A DNA stretch of 64,000 nt from Thamnaconus septentrionalis (Eukaryota > Chordata > Actinopteri > Tetraodontiformes > Monacanthidae): assembly GCA_009823395.1 (NCBI GenBank), contig CM020501.1, forward strand, positions 20,015,861 through 20,079,860, written 5' to 3'. Under the pieces are notes generated by a model that did not search any database, was not told where the DNA came from, and saw only the letters and a program-made list of their open reading frames with translations. The position numbers and the translations under genes are program-made. The stretch's first letter is position 1; every line of letters starts with the position of its first letter. This document shows positions 22,401-34,248 of the stretch, one piece after another.

Positions 22401-23383
22401 ACATGTTACAACAGGAAACAAGTCCGAACTGGATCTTTTGCTTCATTTAAATGTTGTTGTTGGGTTTTTTTTTTTTTTTTTTGCACGTTACAGACAAACG
22501 TTAGCGTGCCTTGAAGTGCCCCGCCCCCCCTTTTACAAAACTCATAATCATAGATTAGAAAAAAATGTTCCCAAACATGCTAAAAATGCAGCTATAAAAT
22601 TGTTTTTCATACAAACTGGGCGGTACAAAGTCTCTACAGTCACCCCCTCCCCCCCCCACACACACACAATGCTGAGGGGAAAAGTCCATTATCCAAGTAT
22701 GTGGCCAAACTGAGGGGCGGGACAAACAGATATATCCAGGAAGCGGTGGAGCCGGATAATGGCGGCGAGGGGGGAGGAGAGACAGACTCCGCCCCCCTTC
22801 CAACCTCTACACAACCCGACTTGAAAGAGCTAATCAGCACGCCTCCCTGACCCATGGGAGAAAAATGTGGGAGTTTTTTTTTTTTGAAACCGAAAGGAAA
22901 CAAATTCCCTCAATTTCAGCGAGTCATGAGATCTAAAGGCCTTGTGTTGCACCCGTCTGCAGGTCTTCACTACCTCTCCCGGCCTCCAGAACTTGGAGAC
23001 TTGTGATTGGTTAACACCCCAAAAAGCTGACGGTAGATTTGTTAGCCCCGTGTTCACATCCTCCTGGTAAAAACGGTGCTTCAACGGACCTCCCAACCGT
23101 CTCAGAGCCCTGGCTGGGGGGGGGGGGGCACGTGGTCTCCAACCTGGGCCTGATAGCTGGCAGTGCCCTTTGTGACATCACCAGAGGCTCCGAAAAAATA
23201 ACAGACTTTTCCTTTGCAGCTCCTGGTTGAACCAAATCAGCTACAATTTATTCGACTGACGTTTGTTTCTCCAGCAACAAACTCGTCGAGGAAGAAGGCG
23301 GAAGACAGCGCACCCCTGTGGTCAGTCCGGAGGAGGCGGGACCTCTTCGACAGCTGATGTGGTGTCACCGAAGGTCGGGAGAG

Positions 23384-23414
<31 letters not shown>

Positions 23415-24420
23415 GTGTATGTGGGCAGGGCCAGCGTGGAGAGGAGGAGGATGAAGGGGGCGTGTCTCTGCTGTTTAGGGGCGGAGCTAAGAAGAAGACG
23501 AGGGCGATTGCAGTTTGTTGTTATGAGACCTACAGAGACAGCAGAAGAGAAGAAACAGATGGAACAAAAAAAAAAATAGACAAAAAAATACACAAAATGT
23601 TGCGTTCATTTTTTTCCTTCTTTTTTTTTATTAAAAGCTTTACATCATGACAAAAATATGCACTATGTGAGATAAAAACAGAAGGAACCGGTGGGTCGGA
23701 CTGAGCAGCCATGTTGGTCTGTTGTGTGTCTGTTGTGCGTCGTCGCTCCAACAGTGCATTTATGTACAACAATGTCTTCTTTATTTCCTTTATTATTAAT
23801 ATTATTATTATTATTGTTGTTATTTTAAAGTGGAGAACGAAAAGCAGAAAAGCTAAACTAACTTCCTGGGTGACTTCCTCCCCACACAGGAAGTCCTTCA
23901 CAAGGAGATTTTAGACACCATGACATCGACACCTGGTCGCCAAGCTGAGGAAAGGAAGCTAACTGATGAGTGACACGCCCCTTTTGAAAAAAAAAAAAGA
24001 AAAATAAAAGAAAAAAATAAAAGTTCCCGGCTATGAAATGAGGTAAAAAAAACAAAACAAACGAAAAAAAAAAACACCCGCTGCGACCAGTGTGACAGAA
24101 AAATAGAAAATTAAAAGACCAGCAGTCTCCGTTGGTGGGAACCAATCAGATGACAATTTAACATCGTTAACAATCTATCAGTCATCTGTTGCAACAAGTG
24201 TAAGAAAATACGGATTCCCTCTGAATAGCTTTGAGCTACCAACATGGCTGCCACGAAGAGACTTTGATTTGATTTGACGGTTTGGTGCAGTTTAAAAAAA
24301 AAAATTTTTTTTAAAACAGGTTAAAAACAAAAAAAACAAAAACAAAAAACAGCACCAAGCCACAAATTCTCATGAATTATTGTTTAGTTTGAGAGAATGA
24401 CCCGGCACCCAGGAGTGACA
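19498..24420. other. Convergent 3' regions of c17orf58 and bptf
   Basis: No coding exon is seen here. The left part is the c17orf58 3' UTR, with AATAAA at 20367..20372 and 20712..20717 (plus strand). The right part is probably the bptf 3' UTR, AT- and poly(A/T)-rich, with a minus-strand AATAAA at 21941..21946. Open frames such as 21222..21650 have no recognisable domain. A TIR-flanked element occupies 19712..20440. Confidence 0.55.
19712..20440. mobile_element. Non-autonomous DNA element with perfect 16-bp terminal inverted repeats
   Basis: GATGGTGCGTTCCATT at 19712..19727 is the exact reverse complement of 20425..20440. The 729-bp interior encodes no recognisable transposase. From memory the ends resemble a dispersed fish MITE. 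No clean target-site duplication was seen. It lies within the predicted c17orf58 3' UTR. Confidence 0.6.
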
Positions 24421-27400
24421 TCACAATCTGCAAGAGAGAGAAAGCGGGAGGAAGAGAGAGGGAAAGAGTGAGAGTGAGTGAGAGATACAGAGAGAGAGAG
24501 AGAAGGGATTCTTTTTAATCAAATATGGTGAAGCACATCACTGACTGAAGTCAGGTGTGAAACCTCTGATGCTGTTACAATTTGGACTAACGCTAGCACC
24601 GGCTAGCTGGCTAGTTAAGGTCTGCCTGGTTACGACGATCTGCGTTAGGTTTATTTGCGATACATATTTTGTGTTTTTGTGGTTCAACGTTAGAGAACGT
24701 ACAGGTATAGTTAACAACCAATGATGTACAAGGATTCAATTAATCGAAGGATTAATCTGTAGAATAGCTTTAACATTAACCAGACATCTGAGAGCTGCTG
24801 CCCCAGTTTTGTGTACACACACATGCACGCACACACGCAAACGTGTTTTTATATCAATTTACATACGCAGATATATACATACTTATATATGTTCCCATGT
24901 TCATATTTTACCAACCTTTAGGTATTTTTCCATCACTAAGAAGGTCCGATTGTTCTCAGAGAAAACTCAGACCTTCTCAGTGATGGAAAAATACCTCCAG
25001 GTTGGTAAAAATGAGAAATCTCTACTTGTTGCAGCTCCAGGTTCACTTTGACTGAAACGGGGCCGAGTAAGGAGGCGTCAAAAAAAATAAATCAAGCCGT
25101 CTTGTGATGTGCATCCACCAAAAGCAATCCCATCCCATGCAGTGGGGCTGGATGAGCGGAGGCCAGTTTGAAAGCACAAACAAGCCCAGAGAGGAGGTTT
25201 GGCAGCGGTGGCGGCGGCAGCAGGAAGCTAACAGATCAGGCTTTGTACCGAGCAGGATGCACAAGCGGATTCTTAATTTGCTGGCTCTTGAGAAATGTAT
25301 GTATGTCAACATTATGTACATGACTGGTAAATATATTTTTTCCCTTTCATACGCTATAGAAATTTTATTGATTATTTCTATTGTTGCTGTAATTATGCAA
25401 ATTCTCCCAATGTGGGATTAATAAAGGCTTCTATTCCATTTCTTTTTGTAACAAAAGACACTGAAAACATTGGAGCGGATGATGTGAATGAAGACTTTTT
25501 TTTTTTTTAAAGTTTACTTTTCACGTCTTTATTGTCTAAATAAAACTCATGAAATGAAGACTTCTATTGGTCCAGGAAGTCATTACTATTGACTGCTTAG
25601 TGATTGGTATAAGTGGGGTGTTCCAACCACTATTTTTGAAAGGTTCAATATGTGATGTTTAAAGGAAGGTCCGAAAACAGGTGATTTACCAAGAAAAAAA
25701 TAAACAAAAGAAAAACAGACCTTTATCTGTATTTTTGCTTTGATATAATTCAAAGTCGTCTTCTCACCTGCTGGCCTTAAAGCCTTTGAGTTTCTGGACG
25801 AAGAAGGTCTCCAGAACCTCGGCGCACTGGTAGAAGGGCGAGTCGCTGGGGTTGTAGTAGCGGCAGTTGTCGAAGATTTTGGTCATGTCGGCTACAAACT
25901 CCGTCAGCTTGACGTACTTGCGCTTCTGTAGCCTCTCCTCGATGGTGGAGAGGTCTGAGAGGAAGAACAAACAACAACAACAACAGGGGTTGACCGGCTT
26001 CTAGATTGAGAGGTAGAGACTGACATCTTATTGGTTTGTTGCTTCGCAACTTAAGAGAGTTTGCCATCATCGTCATAAGTCAAGACTGGCAGTCGAGAGG
26101 GTTTACAAGATGGCCACCATGGGCCTGAGTGCTGCAGATCTATCGGTCGGGGATCCACTATGAACGGGTCGGATAATCAGTTCAGCCCCCGACCAATCTT
26201 GAAGGTACTTTATATCCCAACCCTTTATAAAGTGCGTCTGTGGTGTAAATGTTGTGGAGGTCAGTGTGGTCCTGACGGTGGCCCTCACCGATGGAGGGAC
26301 CTTCACAAAGGCTACTTCCAATCAATGAATTCTTATTAGAGCTGTAATCATCCTCTTTCCAAAACCCTTTCAGTGGGACTCTTTGGATCTGATGGGTATG
26401 TCAAGCCAGAGGACGGCTTTCTTTGTCCCCTGGATGGCGCCCCCTGTGGGCCAGTGCTTTAAAAGAGACAGACCTCGGACCCCCGTCGTCCCCGGGCCAG
26501 CAGCTTTCAGAACTGCGGCTCATCATCAAAGACCTCCTTCTTCTCCGTCATCGTATTTCATCCCAGAAACCCTCCAGAAACTACCGACCGACCACCAAAA
26601 AGGCCCTTTTCATATAACGAAAAAAAGCAGAAAAAGTCAACAAGGACTTCTTCCTTGAGACGGGAGAGTGGGCGGGGCCGAGCCAACAGAGGCCAAGTGT
26701 TGGAACTACTCCACGGGGCCCCTGCAGGACCTGCAGCCGCTCGTTAAGGGTTTGTTTGTGAGGAAGTTCAGGAAGGTGGCGCTGACGCAGGTTCCCACCG
26801 GCAAGGCCGGTTTGATCCCAGTTGGAGGGCTTCCTACTTGCCGGCCCCGGTGGCTGTTTGCAGGACCAAAATACGGAGACCCTGTTGGTTCCAGTCCTGA
26901 GCTGCAGCTCGGTGATTTGGCCCCGAGCAACTGGGACATGACAAGAAGCCAAAACTGCCCCGGAAGAGGGGGTTCTCCTCTCCGGCAGCGCCACCTTTAG
27001 GTGGAGAAAAATCTCTATCGACATCAGGACCAGACCCTTCATCTATAATTTCAAATAATTTCAAAGAATCCCAGGATGGTCAAAAGCTTTTCCATTTCTG
27101 ACTATGATGACCCCAAAGCTCCGTGGCACCTCCCACTACTCACCCATTGGTTCCTTGATAACCCTGTAGTAGTCAGGGGCGTCGTTGGTGTCCACGGGCT
27201 CCAGGAAGGGCCAGGCCATCTTGTGGGCCTGCAGGGAGGGCAGATAAGGTCAAGGTCAACAGGGAAAGAGACACCCAAGGACAGAGAGAGAGAGAGACAA
27301 CACAAACAAACACTGAAAAAAAAGGAGCACACAAGTCACCTGAAGGGAGCGCAGCGCCCTCCTCAGGCCCTCAAAGTCCTTGTCGGTGAGCGGCGTAAAG

Positions 27401-30400
27401 ACGGTCATGGCGTCCTCGGTGGACTGGCACTGCGGACACACGTACTCGTCGATGTGGTTGGCCTCGCTCTGCAGGATGCCCACGCAGCGGCCGTGGTACC
27501 AGTTCTGGCAGCGGTCGCAGCCGATGTAGAACCTGCAGGGAGGGGGTGCGGAGCTTAGTGAGTGCCACGCCACGCCACGCCGTTTACAACTTTTTAAAAT
27601 AAGTAAAAAGAGGCGTAGACTCCTTACTGTGACTCGTCGTACGGCGTCTGGCAGATGCAGAAGAGCTCCTCCCCGCCGCCGCCGCCACCGGCACCAGCAC
27701 CAGCACCGCCCCCACCAGCGCCGCTGCCGCCGTCCCGCCCCCTCCGGCACTCCACGCAGACGTAGTCGTCCATCTTCTTGGCCTCTTTCTCCGTGATGCC
27801 CACACACTCGCCGTGGTACCAGTTGGTGCAAAGGTCACAGCCGATGTAGAACCTGAATGGGCGAGCGAGAAGAAGAGGGAGAGAAAGCATCCGTGGTCAA
27901 TGTCTAATGGAGGGAACATGGTCTTGTGACTAGACCTGATGTACTTCCAACTGTAGGAAAACCTGGGACTCTGTGTACAAATACCAATCATGACATCATT
28001 TGTAGAAATACAAATGATGCTGAGATTTTCTTTCTTCGATATATCAGAATGTGGCACTGAGAGATGAGTAATTATTTTGATACTCAATAGGATCGGAGTA
28101 TTTCATGTTGGAAATGAATGTTCGGAATGGGGTCCTATCCCCTCTAGTCTAGTTAGTCCAGTTCAGCCCAGTCTACTCTAGACTAGTTTAGCCTTAGCTT
28201 CTCTAGTCTAGTCTAGTCCAGTCCAGTCAAGTCCAGTCTAATCCAGGACACTCTAGTCCAGAGCAGTCCAGTCTAGCCCAGTCTGCTCAAGTCCTATCCA
28301 GTTTAGCCTAGTCTGCTCTAGTCTAGCCTAGCCTACTCTAGTGTAGCCCACTCAGGCCCAGTCTAGTCTAGTCCAGTCTTGGATGTGCAGTGGTTCTCCT
28401 ACTTGGTCTCGTCGTAGGGCGTCTTGCAGATGCAGTACAGCTTGGTGTCCTTCTTCTCTCTGTCCTTGCTGCTGCTGCTGCTGCTGCTGGTGGAGATCAT
28501 CTTCTTCTTCTTGGACTTGGTCATCTCCCTCTCCTCCTCCCCACGCTTCCGCTTCTGCGGCGAGGTAGCAGCGGTGGAGGCAGAGCCTCGGTGGTGGTGG
28601 TGGTGGTGGTGCTGGGAGCCGTGCGTGCGGCTGTGCTGCTGCTGGCTGTGAGCGGCAGCCTGCTGTTTGGCGGCAGCCTGCTGCTGGGCGGCGGCCTGGG
28701 CTCGCTCCTTCTCCCTCCGCATCCTCAGCAGGTCCCTCTTCAGCTCCTCCTGCGGACAAGAAGTGGTATTAAGCCCCCGTGGAGGTGGAGGACGCACGCC
28801 TGACCTCGTGCTCGTGGGCGCCACCTGGGCCTCCAGCTGCAGCTCCTTGTCCAGCAGTGCCCTCTTCTTCAGGATCTCCGTCTTCAGGCTCTCCTTGTGG
28901 CGGTAGAGCAGCGAGGAGAGCCGGCCGGCGTTGGCGAGGCGCCGCTTGGCCTCCACCACCTCCTCCTTCTTTCTCCGCTTGGCCGCCTGCCGCTCGTCCT
29001 TGTCGATGCGGTCCAGCAGGAACTTCATCACCTGGTTGCAGACAATCATCCTGCAGAGGGAGAGTGGGCGTGGTTCAGCACGGCCTTGGCCAATGGGAGG
29101 ACGAGGACGAGGAGGAAATGGAGGCGGGCTGGAGTACAGACCTTTGGTTCTCCTCCCTCTCGGCCGGCGTCAAGGTCTTCTTCTGCTTCAGGTGCTCGAT
29201 GACGGCGTTCTGCTTCATCACCACCTGGAACATCAGATACGCCTTCATCAGTGGGTGGGGCCATCTCCACACACACACACAATTTTCAAGTAAAGCCAAC
29301 GTTCCGATTGAGGCCAAACCCGATAAAAGCAGAGTATTGCAAGTTTGTATTATTGTTGGAGCAGCTCCATGATACAAGCACGCACGCACGCACGCACACA
29401 CAAACACACCTGTTTCTGGATGATGTCACTCTGGCTGGTTGAGCTCAGCGCCTGCTCCCTCTTGGCCTCGGCAGCTTGTCTCTTCTTCTGCTGCTGCTGC
29501 TCACGCAGCTGCTGGATCCTCTGCAGCTGCTCCTGCACCGACGCCGCCTGGATGGTCACCACGTTCCCCACCTGCACAAAGAGAAACACCATCAGCACCA
29601 TTGTTCCGGCCATCAGAGGGACTGGAAAGACTCCCGGGCACTCGGCCTCGACGCTCCAGTCTTTCACAGGACAACCGTTTGGTTTTAGATGCCTGATGGG
29701 GTTTTGCTCTTTAAGTTCCTTGTTTTGCTAATTTTCAGATCTGTATTTGCAACATCTGTGTCACGCCTGTGTTACACCCGTGGAGCAGCATCACAGTCAT
29801 TCATCCAAGAAGCTTTGCTCTGAGAGACGTCATAAAGGGCAGAACTTTCTAATAGTCGAATGGGCTGTATTTGCACAGAGTGGGCGGAGCCACCAGGAGT
29901 GTGAAGGCCGCCCACCTGTCCTCCCGGTGCCGAGGTGCTCGCGCCCTGCTGGATCTGGATGGGCAGCTGTAGCTTGATGTGCTGCGGCAGTGAGCCTCCA
30001 CCCTGCTGTGCCTGCAGCTGCGCCAACACCTGCAGCAGCAGCAACAACACAACATGCACTCAGCACATCTGGCGGAAACACGTGGGCGGCGGGATGGGCG
30101 GGGCCAGAACCTACCTGGACCTGCTGCGGCAGCCCTGACACGCTGAGCAGCTGTGGGCTTTGCTGCTGCTGCTGCAGCTGCAGCTGCGCAGCTCCGCCCC
30201 CCTGCGTCTTGACCTGCAGCGAGGTGGGCGACTGGGTGGGCATGTGAGCCTGCGTCTGCGGGGGCAGCTGGCCCTGGGGAGTGGCCGAGGGCGGGGCACC
30301 GCTGGTGGCCAAGGGTGTGGCTCCAGCCTGGACGGGGGCAGCAGCCTGCTGGGCCGGCTGGGCCGGAGACTTGGCGGCCTGGCCGGGAGCCGCGGTGGCT

Positions 30401-33400
30401 GTGGTCGGACACAAGGGGGAGACAAGAGTCACGGCGACGAACGACGACTAGCGAGCCTCGGGAAGCCACGCCTCCTCCCGGTTACGGTACCTGTGGTGGA
30501 CGCCGGAGCGGCGGGCGACGGCAGCGGGGTGAAGAGGAAGCGCTGCATCTGGCCGTTGGGCAGCGCCGCCTGCATCAGCTGCTGGCCCGGCCCGGGGATG
30601 ACCGTCACCCCCTGGGGGATGACCTGCAGCTGGCCTGTGGTCTGGCCCTGACCCTGGACCATCACCGTCAGGGCCTGCTGGGCACCGGCTGGCCGCTCAC
30701 CACCTGATGCGGCCTGCTGCTTCTGGCGGCGGCGAGGGAGGAGACAGGAAGTGTGGAAATGATGTTCACACTCTATTATTAGTATATGCAGTATCGTGAG
30801 ACTTCTGTTAATGTAGAGGGAGCTTTAAGCTCCTAGTGAGGGTTACCTGACAGGAGGTCCTGGCAGGAAGTGTGTATATACTGTATGTGTATATGTGCAT
30901 ATGTGTATATATGATTCTTGCTGTCTGAGATCCATACATGCATGGACATAGTAAAAAACCGAGCAATCAACTTTTTGGTGTCTTGCGTCCTACTTGACTT
31001 TTCGAGGATCACAATGTTGTATTGGCGACAAGGATGGGATTTGATCTTTATATTATTCATATATAATATATATAATAGATAATACATAAATCAGTCCGAA
31101 TGGAACAAACCAAAAAGGGTTGGTCCCAACGAGTGACTGACTGACCTGGGTGAGCTGACCCAGCTGGGCCACCGTCAGCTTGACCTGGCCCTGGCCCTGC
31201 AGCCGGGGGGCCCCCGCCGCGGGGCTCGCTGCCTGGCCACGGAGGATCTGTGTCACCACCTGCTGGCCTCCCTGACCTGGAGGTGGAGGAGGAGTAGGAG
31301 GAGGAGGAGGAGCAACTAAGTCAGAAAATTAAGGATTCAAGAGTCTTTGCAAAAAAAGGTTGCAGGTTGTAGGGAATGAACTGAATTTGGAGGAAAAAAC
31401 CTACACAAAATTGGACTTCACACAAGGAGACATTACCTTGCTGAACCACTAGGGGTGTCCTTAGTATGGTCTTCCCCATTGGTCCCGTCTGCTGGATCGG
31501 CGTTCGGATCACCGTCATGCCAGGGCGAATCGGTCCGCCTCCTGCTAGGACCTACAGAACAAACCAGAGGGTGAAAACTGGACAGGACAAGGACAAGGAC
31601 AAGGACAAGGACCAGGACCAGGACCAGGACCAGGACCAGGACTAGGAGCTGAACCTGCTGCTGGGAGGTCGGCGTTCCGGGCCGGATGCTGAGCGCTGCC
31701 GTGGTGCGAGGCTGGAAGGCGGTGAAGGTTTGGGCACCACCCGCCGTGCTGGACGGGATGATCCCCAGGACCTTCTGTTGGACCACACCTGAGGAGAAAG
31801 AGAGGGTGAGACCACAGGCCAGGGGTTAGAGAGGGGAGGGGAGGGGCGTGATGCAGAGGATGCTGGGAGAGGACGAGGACAGACTGGACACCAGCGAAGA
31901 AGAAGCAACACATTGCGCTTTCCGTTGATTTCTTTCATATGACAACATCTCTTGTGTCCCGAGTGACATCATAAAGTGCTAAGTGCTTTAGTACACACCG
32001 TTCAGAAAGTGGAAGCAGGCAGAAGCAGTGAAGGACTTTTCTGATTGGTGGGGAGTTTCAGCATCAGCAGAAAACCTTCAAATGAGAAAACTGGAAATCT
32101 GATCTGAACATCTGGAGGTCGATATGAAGATCTAAAGGTCAAGCTGAAGATCTGAAGGTCGATATGATGGTCAAGCTGAAGATCTGAAGGTCGATGTGAA
32201 GGTTGAGCTGAAGATCTGGGGGTCAAGCTGAAGATCTGACGGTTGATGTGTAGGTCAAGCTTAAGTTTGAGTCTGAAGGTTGATGTGTAGGTCAATCTGA
32301 AGATCTCAGGGTTGACATGAAGATCTGAGGTTTTAATCTTTGGCAAAGAGAAGCGAGACCTTAAAATCTTGCAAACACACAAGTACCGTCCCTCTACTCC
32401 AACCCTGCCTCCTTCAACACGACGACTGATGTGAGGCTGCGGCGCCGCTCCGGCGTTCGACCCGAATCAATGGCTGATTTGTGGGCTGCCAGCCGCTGCC
32501 GCTGGGCTTTTGATGGCAGCGGTGAGGGTAAATATCGGCGGAGCAGGTAAACAGGACCTTCAAAGGCTCGTTGAGAGCTTAGTTGGATTTCCCCCAACAT
32601 ACCTGGAGCCCCTCCCCCCCCACATTCATACATTATGCATAACTTGAGGAAAAAGTCGAGTCCGTCAAAGGGACAATTCATGTCTCCTCACCGGGCCATC
32701 GGCAGCGCCCTCTGCTGAAATCACGTGATCCCGCAGGCGGGACTGACTGGAAAAAGGAGCCCAGCAGGTAGAGCCACACATCAAGGGTTGCCCCTTCTTG
32801 TGGCCGCCCACATGAAAAGGGCTCCTCTGTGTGGAATGGGGCGGAGCTTTTCTCAGCGGGGGCCGGTTCAGGCGGTGGTCCAGGACGGAGACCTCAGGGT
32901 AAACTTGTTTTCCTGTCTCACTTCCTCTGAGACGTCCAAAACAAACAGTGTGACCAAACACTCCAATCAAACGAACCAATCTTTGCGTTCACTACCTTGT
33001 GACACTTCAACCGAAACCCCAAACTTCTTTCATGGTGACTTCTAAAGCTTTGGTAGGAAGGAAGAACGTTCTTTTTGTTAATTTTCTTTTCCGTGCTGTT
33101 TGGAGTCAATCAAAGTTGACAGTCTGGATTCTTCTGACCAAAACCAGCTTGCAGGATCAATTGGAGGTGTGGCCACAATGTGTGCAAAATTCCAACATGA
33201 TCAATCCAGGATCATCTGGTTTCATGGTGTCAAAGGCGCATGGTTGCGCCTTTTGTCCATCATGGTGAAATGGACCAATCAGATTTGGTTTCTTAGGGCG
33301 ACGCATCAGTCCACATCACCGCTAAGCCCTTCAGGAGCCAAGCAGAAGGAAAGCAAAAGCAGAACCGAAAAAGGCCTCCAAGCTTCTTCCACCTGCCGTT

Positions 33401-34194
33401 TCTTCATGTTGTGAATCCGAGGAGCACTGTTAGCAAGGCAACACCAACAAATCAGGCGCTGGATGTCAAGGTGTCCACAGCTTCAGCAGAGAGGCTCTGG
33501 AAAAGCTGGAAAAGACAAACTCCAGGCCGGAGCTGAACCGGTTGAGAAGGTCAGGACAGTTTCTTGGGGGGCCGAGAGGAAACCAGCTGACTCCTGCGGT
33601 CTGGAGACATCAACACAGGCCTCTGGCAGACCAAACAACAGAGGAAGGAGGAGGACAAGAGGGGAGCACCGGTGGGGCCAACAAGCAACACTTGCAGCTT
33701 TGGGAAGTGGAACGCCTGTCTCCCTCTACTGGCTGACCGAGGCATTACAACAACACTTCGTCTTAAGCAGCCTGTTGTTGAAACGCCAATCTTTGCTGAG
33801 CTTCCAGGGGGCAGGAAACGAAAACGGAAATATAGGATGCACCATGAGGAGGGGAGGGGTTGGGGGGGGGGTAGTGGGACATGGGGTGGTGGTTGAGAGG
33901 TTCTGCCAGGGGGGTGGGGTTTTCAAACCATACCTCCTTGTGAAGTGGGCATGTTCACGGTGACGATCTTGCTGTTGGCGGGCAGCGGCAGCTTGGTGGT
34001 CACCACTTTCCCTCCGACCGAGGTTCCCGTAATCTGGAAGGTTTGCCCATTGGATGTCGCCACGGTGGTCTCTGCGCCCGCAACCCCAGAGACACAAACA
34101 CACAAACGCATTTCAACAGGAAGCGGTGCCAGTAGTCTGAGTCTGATGAAGCCAATCAACAGTTTCCTGATTGCATGTCAACCTGCATGATGGA

Positions 34195-34248
<54 letters not shown>

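Noticed and set aside
27340..27852. Tandem C-terminal PHD fingers in bptf as a novel architecture
   Set aside because: Two adjacent PHD fingers before the bromodomain are known for NURF301/BPTF proteins, so this is not new.
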